From positions 13,191,996 to 13,255,995 of the forward strand of contig OY855904.1 in NCBI GenBank assembly GCA_963693305.1: a stretch of 64,000 nt of DNA. The letters run 5' to 3'. The notes under the pieces are model-generated. The model did not search any database, was not told the DNA's origin, and saw nothing but the letters and a program-made list of their open reading frames with translations. This stretch comes from Meandrina meandrites (Eukaryota > Cnidaria > Anthozoa > Scleractinia > Meandrinidae). Of the stretch, positions 1 to 10,611 are shown in pieces. Numbering within the stretch: position 1 is the first letter of the stretch; each line of letters starts with the position of its first letter. The position numbers and the translations under genes were made by a program.

Positions 1-3000
1 ATCTGCAACTGCAAACTGTTTTTGAGCTTATGACGACGAAATGACTGGAAAACTTAACGGAGAAGCCAATTTTTATTCTTCTCAGTTAGATGAAGAAGAA
101 TTACAGAAACACGAAGAAGAATCCAGGCGGTAATATGAATGTAAGTTTGTCTTCGTCGAGCGTACGAAACTCGCTCAATTCAGACATAATTTTATGTCAA
201 ACTATCGGTTTAGTCTACTATACGATGTCCTATACGATTAATTTTAACACTTCTCAATGATGACTATTCTTTGCTGTCTATAGAATTCTATAATTTCCTT
301 TTCAAGAGAACTTTATAACAAAGATTGTTTTGAGTAATTTTGCGGTTTTCTGCCGAGTTTTGTAAATCAGAAATATACGCCGACTCGACGCCGGCAGTGT
401 TCAAGATATCGCTTACTGTTTTGATTCCGTTTCTAAATGCCGTCTGAAATTTTAGCCCTCACCATGAGCTGACCTGAGTCCGGCCAAAAACATATTTACG
501 CCCGCGAACATCAGCTCTATTGTTATAATAGAGCGCGGTTTTTCACAGGAACGGATACTCCAAAATCAGAAATCCGCTGGGAAACTGGAACCCAAGCTCT
601 CCAGTGTACTTGCGGTTAGTTGCACTCCGGTTTGCTTGCGGTTAGTTTTCTTTCATTTCTCAGCAAGGGTAGCACAATATGGAGAAATGGGTTTTATTAT
701 TGCAGCCGATTTCTGATTTTGGAGTATCATTTTCTCTTGGGAGTATCCATTCTGGTCACGGCTATGAAAATACAGTTCTGTGAGATGTAACCGAGCCTCT
801 GTATGAAAGCGAGGTTTGGGTTGACGTTATGTTGATAGAGATTAGCATCTCTAGCGTCGATTCTACACAAAGGCCTGATCACTATGCATTCAGCTGTAAA
901 ATGGGTTATTCGCTTCTGCTTTGGTTTTTGCATTATTACGCTTAGTGACTGGTTTCAAAATTAAAACTGCTGCCACTTTCTCAACCATGCAGAAGTAAAA
1001 TCGTTTCGATTGTGACCGCTCGATAAGCATTCAGATAGCGTGATAAACTTACAATAAAAAAATACCTACTTCCTTGTAGAAACAAATCTGATTGTGGACA
1101 ACGCCCAAAACAACTTCTCGTTTATGCGGCGACTTCTTGTCACCGTTGTAGCAGCACGCGCCCGCGTGTCCCGCCGCTCCCAAGAGCCCGGATATTGTCG
1201 TCGCTGTAGTTCTAATTAAATGCATGTTTCTCAGTTCTCCATTTTGTTCTTGGAGAGATCTATTGCAATCGAGATTTTATTTGGCCACATACAAATGCTC
1301 TCATTCAAAAATTTGCATTTAATAAATGAATGTACATACATGTGTGTTTTCAGATTTCAGTTTCGCTCTGTAAAAACTTCCTGCTTCCCTTGTTTTGAGC
1401 CAGCTCAGTATAATCCCGGATATGGGCGGGCGGATCATGTCTAATTCTTTGGATTTCTAACGGAAGCCACTGTCATCACAGCCATCTTTATGTTGCACTG
1501 ATAATCGCATATCTTTAGGTAATACGTACCTCGTATATTCACCGTGGCTTGTTAGAAAGCATCCGTGCACAATTACAACTCGCTGAGCGCAGAAGAACGG
1601 CGATATACAGAGATATAAAGGTGAGTTGAACAAGTAGCTTTTATAAAAGTGACGAAAGACTACCGCGACGAGGCTAAGTATAATCCGGCCCAATTCGGAT
1701 ATGTGGTGCAATAACTAGATTGTAACTGCAAGGTAAGTCTGGCGGAGATATAAGGCACGGAAGACGATGCAACACACAGTGAATTTCGAAATTCAAAAGA
1801 TTTCAACATGAGCACTACATGTACGAGACCGAACGAATGACTCGGGAATCAAAGAGATCAAACTGAGCTCAGGATTAAAACTACGTACATACGTAAATGG
1901 CTGACTCCTGTACATGGCGATCGCTGTGTAAAAAGAACGACTATAGTACAATACAACTTACAACTCTGAGAGATCGGTTGCAGTTTGCAAATTGATTGAT
2001 TTATTTTTTTGTGAACGCAGTTACCGTATTTATTTGATACTTATGAAGCTTTGTCAACCCGAATGATTCAATCTGAATGCCTCAAACTAATCTAAGAGTG
2101 AGTTTTATTAAACCGTTCTACAAACGGAAGGATGGCCAGCTTAAACAGCGGTGACTCAATAAGTGAAAAATTCGAAGGAAACCTAACCTACTGATAGGCG
2201 AAAATTCCTAACACGTGTAACTTACATCGACGGTTTGCTGTGCATGTGTGCAAAGTGTGCTAAGCCATGACCTTCATGTTCTTCAAACACAGATAGCAGT
2301 GAGAAGCGACTGGCGATTGTATAGAAGGAAAGATCATTCTAATCAGGCGATGCTTTCGATTGCCTCTGGGCCAGTGTGATCTTGTGTCCATGCACGGACA
2401 CTCGGCCCTCTCCTTCGCATTTTAGGCATGTATGTCTTGTCATTTATCTTTGACAGGAATTTCACTCGGCTTCAAGTGTATTGTTTTCGTCTGCATGATG
2501 AACAGCGATTCGATCTACACTTGCGTCTGCTTCGGCATGTCCACAGACTTTCAGCTGCAAGCTTAGATGCCTTCTAATCTAATAGGAGCCATTGAGTATG
2601 GAATCGGGACCACTGAATATCAAGGGAAAACAGACTTTCTTGCCCTCCTTGTGTTGTGGGCGTGAAGCAAAAATTCTGCCGAAAATCTGGATTTAACTGA
2701 ATTGAAAGATGGGCATTGCATGTATGTATATTCAGAACATAAATTAAGAGTGAAACCACTTTTTGCTTGCTGCAAGGTCTCAGTTCCCCCCTCATTACAG
2801 CTCCAGTAATTTATAACAAAGATTAGCCCGTAGCCTGCGACAAAAGCAGGCAAAAAGTAGCAAAAGTAGTCGATGAGGGAGGATAATTTCAGTCGATAAA
2901 TTTTCCTTCAAATAGGCGAGGGGAAGTTATTGTAAGCGACTGATCTGAAAGGGTTCTAGAAGTTTCTAAATTCTGGATGTGTCTCAATGGTGTTTGGAGG

Positions 3001-3008
3001 GCATAAGC

Positions 3009-3274
3009 TACAATCTTGGACAAAACTAGTTGAAACATACGATTTTCACGCATTTTTCACAAATGTCCCGACTGGTAAGCGGGTTAAAATATCTTATCCC
3101 CCTCCCCCCCTACTCAATGTTGTTTCTTGAGGTTTGCGATTCGACAGGCTTTGTTTTAAAAACACTAAAGTATTAACAACATTGAAATGGGGGGAGGGGG
3201 TTGCAAAACTGAACTCTGTTAGCTGAATAAGTGGAAATTTGCAAAGTGTTTCAACAGTTTTGTCCAAGATTGTA
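3009..3274. mobile_element. Fold-back (MITE-like) inverted-repeat element
   Basis: A 29-bp terminal arm (3009-3037, starting TACAATCTTGGACAAAACT) is repeated inverted at 3247-3274 with one or two differences. A second nested pair, a C-rich block ending in AATGTTGTT (about 3097-3124) and its complement AACAACATT plus a G-rich block (about 3176-3202), continues the symmetry inward. The whole unit is thus an imperfect palindrome centred near 3143. It has no coding capacity. This is the usual form of a non-autonomous DNA transposon; the family is not identified. Confidence 0.65.
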
Positions 3275-6200
3275 GTACGCAACAGGAAACGTTATATTAA
3301 AACGAATTTAATTAAAAGGAATTTTTATGTTTATTCATTGTATTTACACGGATTATCCCCAAATTGGACACTTTTTATCTTTAAGCTACAGTATCGCGTT
3401 CTACCCGAAAGATGTCCAAGATCCACCACGATCTCGGATAATGCATGGCAGAACATCGTATAAAGATCACAGTTTTAACTTACCCAACTCAGCTGGAAAA
3501 TTCTATTCGGCTATTTCAACTGAAGAACGGACAGCAGTAGTCCCGAAACGCCAACATTTTAAACGCCAGAACAAAGAACTCAATTTGGAACTGTTTTCAT
3601 TTCAGCGCCGCTAAAAGGATTTTAACCATACTATGATTTTATTTGATCTGTTCTGCTGACTTTTCACCATCAGTTTCTGGGCCGGCCAAAAGTTTTGGAT
3701 ACATAAATGAGTTTTTTGCATTCAAATATCACGTTAGGTATTAGGCATATGTTTGAAGAAAACAGACTGAAGTTAACGGATTAAAACTCGTTTTGTTTAG
3801 CCTAATCTAAGGCATCTTGGTCTTCTAATGACGGATATTTTAAGTAATTTTTAAAAGTTTTGTTGGTATATCATTACCCTACTCTGGCCACCCTGAGTGT
3901 TATGCCTACCGGTAATTTAGAATCGGATCAAGTCAGGAATTAAGTGTATTTATAACAGCTTTCTCTGTATAGTATAAAGTTCATGTAAAAACGAAGCGAA
4001 CTGTCAGTCCAGCTAAAGTAATAATTGCTTTAAGTAGCGAGTTTCAGCTTATCAGTTTAGTTTTCGTATGCCGACAACCGTCGTTGATAGGACCTTGACA
4101 AGGTAATTATCGCCGAATCGTTGATTTTTTGTGTATGTGTGCACAGTACATCGGACAGAGTTCATTTATAACTGTTGGTGTATTTATTGCGTTCGACGAA
4201 GGAGAACGCACTCTAATCGAGAAAAACTCTTGCTTTTATGGACTATACGACGTTGTCAATTTGGCCCCCCCAGAAAATTTTTCAGGGGCGAATGACGTCA
4301 CCTCCATGCCATGTGCTTCTGTTTTGCTGTTTGGAGTGATTTCTCTCGACAAAATTGTCCTGTGTTATGGTCTGTTATCGCTGTTGTTTGGAGGGTTTTC
4401 ATCCAAGGTAGAAGAGTTTTAACCAGCCACCGAACGTCGTAAAAGGAGTGGAAATCGAGTAACTCGATTCGTTGTTTTATAGGCAAGGTAAACCAGCGTG
4501 TTTGCATGCAAAACGATTCACAAAACTAGCTAAAATTTCAAATCGTTAGCATTTCATGTAAAACGAGTGAGTAGAATAAGGATCAAAATTGTTTTATCGC
4601 TTCTTTGAATTTGTATTCTATAGTTATTCGCAGAATGTTTAGGCATTTTGATGAGGAAATCATTATTGAATATTATGAGTGTATTGACTATGAACGAAAA
4701 GTTGATGTGCTGTGCCTCGATCTATTTTCAAATTGAAGTGAAAGTATTTGTAGAAGTCTGTGGAGTTTTAGAAGTTGTGTAGTAATGCCAAAAGATATTA
4801 AACAACTAAAGTGAAATAAATAATTATTTGTCGTGTACATGATAATTCATTTCTATTCCATATGAATTTTAGTGTAAAAATGAATGCAAATTGCCCATTC
4901 ATTTATGACTTTGTACGTTTCTGCTTTGTGAGTGTCACATGAAGTGCTAGGAGCGATTTCTATTTACGTTGTTTTACAATATTCTGACATCAATGAGAAT
5001 TTGCCGTGCCATTCATTATTTGAGGTTCTTTTTGACCTTTGGTAAACAATCACTGCTATGATGACAGATCATGTTTCTGTCCGGTTGAATGGCTTCTTGT
5101 GTAACAGTGTAACACCCAATTTACGATAACATAGCTTGCAAGCAAAGAAAAATTCTGCTTTAACATATCAAGAACTGCTACAGTGTCACAATTTTTTCAC
5201 AGTTTATTGAACCCCTTCGAAAAGAACACAACCCATTTCTTGATGCGACAAATTCCAGTTTATTTTGCCGAGAGATGTTCTTTTGGCTCGTCACGCAATC
5301 TTTCCTCCAAAATGTTGTGTGATGAGATTCCTCTCCATTTGAGGCATATTAAATTGCATAGTTTGCCTACAACCTTGCTCCTTTGCTACTACACCTGACT
5401 CTCCATCTTAGGTCGAACGCACTCCCCTAATCGCTGATTACTACTAGTTACTAATCGGTTTAACCGCAAATAAGTTGCTTCAAACAAACAGATTATCTAG
5501 GCCACTCAAACTGGCATGTCTTTCTATAATCAAGTATACAAGATTCCGTTATAGACTTGTTCAATATTCCCAGGACATTGCCTTTGAGGTCAGCTGATTG
5601 CGGAGAGCCAAGCTATATGTTTTCAGTCGATTTTGCTGCTCTGTCGGGACTTTTAAGGCGAGTCGTTTCCCCCCTCAGGTCACGCGATCGAAGAGGAAGC
5701 TCCTTGGAAATTTTCAGAAAAAAACTTAAACGTGTATACCAGAATCCGTCTTGTTGGGCGTGGCCCAAGAGGTTACAATGTTAACTCTCTTATTGTTGAG
5801 TGATCACTAACAGTAGCCGGCCAAGAGTCATATCCCAGAGAAAAAGAAATTCTAAGATATCAACTTCAATTCTTGACAACCCGAGCTCTTGTTTATTTGG
5901 AGCTTACAACTACTAGCTAAGAGATACGGTACTATAACATGAAACAACAGTGAAAATTTAAAATGGAACAATGTTGGCAGTGACAAAATACGATTGTCAC
6001 TCCCCTAACAGGTACGAATTGCATCCGACCCAGTCAGTTCCTGAAAAAAGCAATTTTCCAAAATCGCTACAGTGGTTAATTTATACCTTTAACGATCGAT
6101 TTCAAGTTGAAAACAAACCAAGTGTTTCACCAGCTCGCAGACGCAACACAACAGTTTCTCGTGAAACTAATCACTTTGTTTAACTATTCTGACAAGGAAA

Positions 6201-7461
6201 ACTGCTTCGGATTACCTAGTAAATCGAAGAAACTGACAAAGCGTTTAACGTACTCTGAGGGCTGGGCCCTACTGACAGCTGAGTGTACGACCCCATGAAT
6301 GACTGCATGCTGTCCTGCATGCTTGCAGTCTGTATATACACAAGCGTTTTGGCGCTGAGACAAGTTTCAAGCTATTTGACACTAATGCAACCTCACAAGA
6401 GATTTCTTTCAGATAATCTAATAATATTATAGTCTAGAGGGGCTCTGCGCGTGTATGAGGTGAACACCTGAGACCATATAAGGTAGTTTTAGGCACTTAA
6501 TTGCCGAACAAGGCCGAATATAAATTAGGATGCCACACAAGACAAAAAAGTGTATTTGCAGTTGTTGTCATCAAGGATTTTGTGCAGAGCTCTAAAAGCA
6601 ACTTTACTCTAGCGATCGCGACTCCAGGGGTACGTAATTCACATTTTGGTAACGAAAATCAAATAAGCAATTAGTGAATGTTAAATCATGGTGCGTGTCA
6701 AATCTTTGAAGTTCATTTCTTAGAGTTTGTAATACAACATAGATTAGCGGGTATTTTTATAAAACATACGATAGTCTGGACGCGGGTTAGACTACCAGCC
6801 GGGCTAAAATGATGTCTTTTGTTTACAAGCAGCAATTCTTTACTCGCGTTTTAATTGCGTTCGCAAACTAACTGGATGCATCAGCTATCAAAGTCGGCTA
6901 CCTTCCTTCATAAGTTAACTCCGCTGAAGGGTCCCTTGACCTTGGAAACACCTAGAGTAGGGAAAAATGTTCTGTTTCTGAAACTTCGGTGTCACCGTAA
7001 ATTTTCTTCGTTTCAAATAGAACCTAGATGATGTAAACAGAAACAGTTGTTTTTCTTGAAATATTTTCAATTTAACTGCAGGCTTATAACCGATAAATTC
7101 CACCACCGCTGAGTTAGCCTCTAAATCGCGTTACCGACTTGCTGCCTTAATACGCTCTAATCTCGTGGCCCCCCGGGACTCCAATCATCAGATTGAAATC
7201 TTTGTTTGTCGATAGCTTGAAACAGTTGATTTATAGCGAGACTTTCTGTCTTTTGAATGCGTATTTTTGTTTGTCTCTTGAAAAGTTTGTCGCTGTAAAT
7301 GCTTATTTGACCACACCCAACGAAAATTCTATACTTATTCTTATACTTATGTCTTCGATTGAGTTTCTCGTTTTTCTGAGTTCAAAAGCGAAATAATCAC
7401 ACTCTAGCCAATCACAAAGGACGCAGACAATCCAGTCAACCAACAAAGACTCGAAGCATTA

Positions 7462-7466
7462 GATGT
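7462..7466. repeat. Target-site duplication, left copy (GATGT)
   Basis: GATGT directly abuts the left terminal repeat, and the same five bases follow the right terminal repeat at 23946-23950. Polintons are known to make 6-bp duplications. Here the left six bases are AGATGT and the right six GATGTA, so only five match outright. Confidence 0.75.
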
Positions 7467-7734
7467 AGTAGTAATATCGGAGTCTGACTAAAACCATCTC
7501 GGGTGAACCTACCTAATTTCACCTCTTTTCTAAGGTTTACTCTAAGGATTTTCATCTTACCTCGCTCACAAAGCTCGCTCGGTAAGATGAAAATCCTTAG
7601 AGTAAACCTTAGAAAAGAGGTGAAATTAGGTAGGTTCACCCTCGATAGTTTTAGTCAGACTCCGATATTACTACTTGGAAGAGAAGAACAAAAGGGCGCC
7701 CATTTAGAGGAACGCAACAGTCATGTAACAACAA
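7467..7734 (+). repeat. Polinton left terminal inverted repeat with internal hairpin
   Basis: This 268-bp repeat matches the complement of 23678-23945 at every base I compared. Its outer 209 bp (7467-7675) is itself a palindrome: 95-bp arms 7467-7561 and 7581-7675 around a 19-base loop, differing only near 7495-7500. The inner part (7676-7734) is unique to the terminal repeat and ends exactly where the first gene's ATG begins. Open frames that cross it read the palindrome and are not genes. Confidence 0.95.
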
Positions 7735-8127
7735 ATGGGACGAGGAAGAAAAGGAATTCTCTGCCAAAGTCTAAAAAAAACCAAAACCCCCAAAGGCAGG
7801 TTGAATACCCAACATACATTATTTATCGCAGAACCAGAGAAAGGGCAAATTATAGATCCACCAATACACATTTCACAAGAGCTGCTCACAACAATGAAAA
7901 AAATGAGCCCACAGGATTTAAAGAACTCGCTAATCACACAGCAAGAAGAAGAGGAAGAAGTGGAAATATGTGAATTAACAGAAATGGAAGAGTTCGATTT
8001 GAACGGACCGCGAGAGCCCGTGTATGAAACGCCAATCATAACTTCACAGCTCTGCGGCAGAATAATGTCGAACGAGTTTAGCGAGGCCCAGGTGGAGTAC
8101 ATATTAAAGAAAAGTTTGGGCTTTTAG
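7735..8127 (+). CDS. Polinton small acidic protein, function unknown
   Basis: A 130-residue frame whose ATG is the first base after the left terminal repeat. I do not recognise a family. The first ~40 residues are basic (GRGRKG, KKTKTPKGR). A run of acidic residues follows at about 70-76 (QQEEEEEVE), and then a short motif MEEFDLNGP near residue 84. A nearly identical motif, MDEFDLNNP, occurs in the product at 11273-12181, so both may bind the same partner. It heads a tight cluster of three plus-strand genes (gaps of 20 and 2 bases), which looks like one transcription unit fired from the terminal repeat. An overlapping frame at 7503-7973 reads through the palindrome and was rejected. Confidence 0.7.
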   Translation: MGRGRKGILCQSLKKTKTPKGRLNTQHTLFIAEPEKGQIIDPPIHISQELLTTMKKMSPQDLKNSLITQQEEEEEVEICELTEMEEFDLNGPREPVYETPIITSQLCGRIMSNEFSEAQVEYILKKSLGF

Positions 8128-8147
8128 AGCAAAGCAACACAAAGCAA

Positions 8148-8525
8148 ATGTCAAACATAGCCGCAGCAGTGCAAAATCTGAACCCCGAGCAAAAGGTATT
8201 CAATAAAAAGTTGAAAGAGGGGCTAGCGGAAATGGTGAAAAAGTTGGAAGAAGAGATAGAAAAGTATCAAGAAGATACACACGTGGTCTACAAAGGGCAA
8301 AAAATCAGGAAAACGTTGATTCAGCGTATCCCTGCCACTAAAGAAGAGTGGGAAGAATACCTGCGGGATAAAAAGGCCTACGAAAATAAAAAACAAATCA
8401 GCTTCATAGATAAAGTTTTCTTCGCAGACGGTGCGCTGGACCGTAAAAACCTAACCAGCTTCATAGATAAAGTATTCTTCGAAGACGGCGCGCTGCAATT
8501 AGAGAAACGCGGCATAAGGAAATAA
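8148..8525 (+). CDS. Polinton coiled-coil protein with internal repeat, function unknown
   Basis: A 125-residue, highly charged frame. Residues about 15-45 (NKKLKEGLAEMVKKLEEEIE and onward) have a heptad-like pattern that should form a coiled coil. The C-terminal part carries two in-frame copies of SFIDKVFFxDGAL, 19 residues apart (DNA offset 57 bp), so the tail grew by tandem duplication. No known family recognised. It is the second gene of the left cluster: the stop TAA at 8523-8525 is followed after two bases by the next ATG. No TATA-like motif lies directly before it, which fits co-transcription with its neighbours. Confidence 0.65.
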   Translation: MSNIAAAVQNLNPEQKVFNKKLKEGLAEMVKKLEEEIEKYQEDTHVVYKGQKIRKTLIQRIPATKEEWEEYLRDKKAYENKKQISFIDKVFFADGALDRKNLTSFIDKVFFEDGALQLEKRGIRK

Positions 8526-8527
8526 AC

Positions 8528-8941
8528 ATGGATACATTAGAACTGATACAAGCACTTCCACAAGAACTTCGAGAAAAAATCTGCAACGAGTATATTGTAA
8601 TAAAACTCTGGCAGCGTAAAATGCTTGGCTGGGACGATGTCAGAAAAGAGATCAATAAAGGGTATACTTCAATGAAGCTCAAACAGCGTAAAACTCTCGG
8701 CTGGGATGAAGTTCATGCTGCAATTTATGAAGCACCATTTTGCGAACGCAATAAACAAATTGTAAGGGTCTTGTTTTGTTATAAATGTGACAGAAGCAGA
8801 TGTTCGCGAAATGGTCTCTGTAATCTGTGTATTAGAAATGGATTCAGACACTATCTCGGCTATCCTATTTTTGATGAAAATGATTATGATGAGTGCTTCA
8901 AGAGATCTTTCTCCTCAAAATGGAGAGGAGTCTTTGCGTGA
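8528..8941 (+). CDS. Polinton cysteine-rich protein with F-box-like head
   Basis: A 137-residue frame. The start, with LPQELREKICNEYI at about residues 10-23, resembles the F-box/PRANC type of short helical motif that large DNA viruses use to recruit ubiquitin ligases; this is a similarity of pattern only. Two copies of a K-x-QRK-x-LGWD[DE]V repeat follow (near residues 30 and 55). A cysteine cluster then spans about residues 84-103 (FCYKCDRSRCSRNGLCNLC), with six cysteines in 19 residues, which could bind zinc. It is the third gene of the left cluster. If the F-box reading is right it would act on host proteins; that is inference. Confidence 0.6.
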   Translation: MDTLELIQALPQELREKICNEYIVIKLWQRKMLGWDDVRKEINKGYTSMKLKQRKTLGWDEVHAAIYEAPFCERNKQIVRVLFCYKCDRSRCSRNGLCNLCIRNGFRHYLGYPIFDENDYDECFKRSFSSKWRGVFA

Positions 8942-8998
8942 CCTTTCTCAGAAAGACCAGAGACAGGAAACTACATGCATGGTTACACGTCGGCAAAC

Positions 8999-10609
8999 TT
9001 ACCTCTTAAAAGAAAAATCGTCTATTAAAATTAAACTTACTAATACACGTTTTGTATTAGATAGGCCTCTATCTGAGTGGTCATGTTGAGATAAATAAAC
9101 CGCAAAATAGTCTCCCGGGTCTATTCTTTTTCTTATATCTAAATGACGGGGCTCTGCATATTGGTATTTTAAACCATTAGCATTACGTATGCTTGTAAAT
9201 GGGACGTCAGCACGTGAACCGAAAGATAAAGTAAAATTAAAACCTATTCTTTCAAAAGTTCTAGAGGCACCCTTTTGTTCTATAATTAAAGTTGAGATAC
9301 CATCGAGTAAGCAAGGAAATGGCGCCATCACACGAATGTCATTACCGAATTTAACAAAAGTTCTATTACCAGTAACATTTTCATCGGATTTCCATTCGCC
9401 AGTTATCATTATTCTAGGTTGGAAATTTTTTAACGAATAACCGCTTAGATCTAAATCTTTTTGTAACCTGATAGTATCGTTTTCTATTTTGTACCCTCGA
9501 TCATATTTTTTCAATGAAAAGCCGTTCATATCCAAATCGGTTTGTAGCGTGATTTCGCCATCATCGATAACGAAAGCCTGATCATAAACAGTTCCGTCTA
9601 CATCTGTTTGATAACCCTTTACCCCATAAATAATCAAAGCAGCCTTTTCAAGTGGCGAAGAGCCATCATAACCTGAATTTGAAATATCAAAATAGATAGT
9701 GTTATCGTTGTTTTTGTATTTATGTGTGTGAATAATGGTGCGTGAATATTTCGGGCTGTGACTGTAGAAGTGCTTGGTATGGTAATTAAGAGTATCAACC
9801 GGGTTAGGGGTTGAAGCACTCAAAAACCAATTAGTATCAACTTTCGGGATAAAGAACTCGACACATATAGTGTACTCACCTTCGGGCAGGGGTATTTTAT
9901 TTAACGCCAAACGTGAGTTGAAAGAATTGACACCAGTTCTTACGAGATTAAAAGTATAAGCTTTTTTATTCACAAAATGAAGGTTTGATGTAAAGTCTTC
10001 AAACGTAATAGAAGTAACATTGTTTACAGCTGCAACACCTACTATTTTGGATAAATAGGCTAAGGCATTCTTTTTATGTGAGTGTCCTGCTGTAATTGAA
10101 GTGGTGGACACATATTTTTTCATCGAACCAAGATTTACAGCATCCTGATCACCCGTCGGATTCGCAAGTTGCTTTATCGCATGGTCTTTCATGAGAATAT
10201 CTCCAGAAATATTAGCGGTTGATACATCCCCACTACCACCCTTATCACCTTTTGCACCTTTTGGTCCAATAGCGCCTCTCGAACCCGCAGGTCCAGTTGC
10301 TCCAGTGGGTCCCGCAGGTCCTGTAGCTCCGGTTGGTCCGGTTGGCCCAGTAGCTCCCGCGGGTCCAGCAGGTCCGGTTCGCCCTTGTGGACCTCTTTCA
10401 CCTTTTAATCCTTTTTCTCCAGCATCACCTTTATCTCCTTTAGGACCTTGTGGGCCAGTATCGCCCTTATCCCCTTTTTCACCTTTAGGACCCTGTGGTC
10501 CAGTTGCACCAGTTGGACCAGCAGGACCAGCAGGGCCAACTTGCCCTCGGATTGAAGGAGACTCTTCATGTGTTTGAGTTGCACCCGTCGCACCGTTAAG
10601 AAACCCCAT
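8999..10609 (-). CDS. Collagen-like fibre protein with tail-fibre-like stalk
   Basis: A 536-residue frame. Residues 22-126 are 35 uninterrupted Gly-X-Y triplets rich in GPAG, GATG and GPKGEKGDKG, which should fold as a collagen triple helix. A segment typical of phage tail fibres follows (AIKQLANPTGDQDAVN, then a KKYV end). Further on are two copies of LQxDLD[ML]xG[FY]SLK (near residues 365 and 390), then a C-terminal region of about 140 residues that may be a receptor-binding or trimerisation head. No signal peptide is seen. A trimeric virion fibre is the natural reading. It lies end to start with the packaging ATPase, and its TATATA motif overlaps that gene's stop codon. The function is inferred from shape, not homology. 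Confidence 0.9.
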   Translation of the reverse strand: MGFLNGATGATQTHEESPSIRGQVGPAGPAGPTGATGPQGPKGEKGDKGDTGPQGPKGDKGDAGEKGLKGERGPQGRTGPAGPAGATGPTGPTGATGPAGPTGATGPAGSRGAIGPKGAKGDKGGSGDVSTANISGDILMKDHAIKQLANPTGDQDAVNLGSMKKYVSTTSITAGHSHKKNALAYLSKIVGVAAVNNVTSITFEDFTSNLHFVNKKAYTFNLVRTGVNSFNSRLALNKIPLPEGEYTICVEFFIPKVDTNWFLSASTPNPVDTLNYHTKHFYSHSPKYSRTIIHTHKYKNNDNTIYFDISNSGYDGSSPLEKAALIIYGVKGYQTDVDGTVYDQAFVIDDGEITLQTDLDMNGFSLKKYDRGYKIENDTIRLQKDLDLSGYSLKNFQPRIMITGEWKSDENVTGNRTFVKFGNDIRVMAPFPCLLDGISTLIIEQKGASRTFERIGFNFTLSFGSRADVPFTSIRNANGLKYQYAEPRHLDIRKRIDPGDYFAVYLSQHDHSDRGLSNTKRVLVSLILIDDFSFKR

Positions 10610-10611
10610 CT

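Larger units (their letters stand above)
1..7466. other. Left flank, no gene recognised
   Basis: I read both strands and found no open frame here that resembles a known protein; the open frames are short and low in complexity. The only coding-like trace is an ATG at 41 opening 30 acidic codons up to a TAA at 131, followed by a good donor (GTAAGT) at 141. It could be the edge of an exon, but I would not call it. A fold-back element lies at 3009-3274. The last ~60 bases before the Polinton contain nothing I can name. Confidence 0.5.

Noticed and set aside
1220..1444. Short frames of 60-97 codons in 1-7466
   Set aside because: No motif, no splice pattern that links them and low-complexity composition; expected by chance in AT-rich DNA.
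7503..7973. 156-codon frame across the left terminal repeat and similar frames at 7436-7639 and 23664-23909
   Set aside because: They read the hairpin palindrome in both directions and so repeat each other; the gene after the repeat is in another frame.
10191..10577. Proline-rich frame opposite the collagen gene
   Set aside because: Antisense of Gly-X-Y codons always yields such Pro-rich frames.
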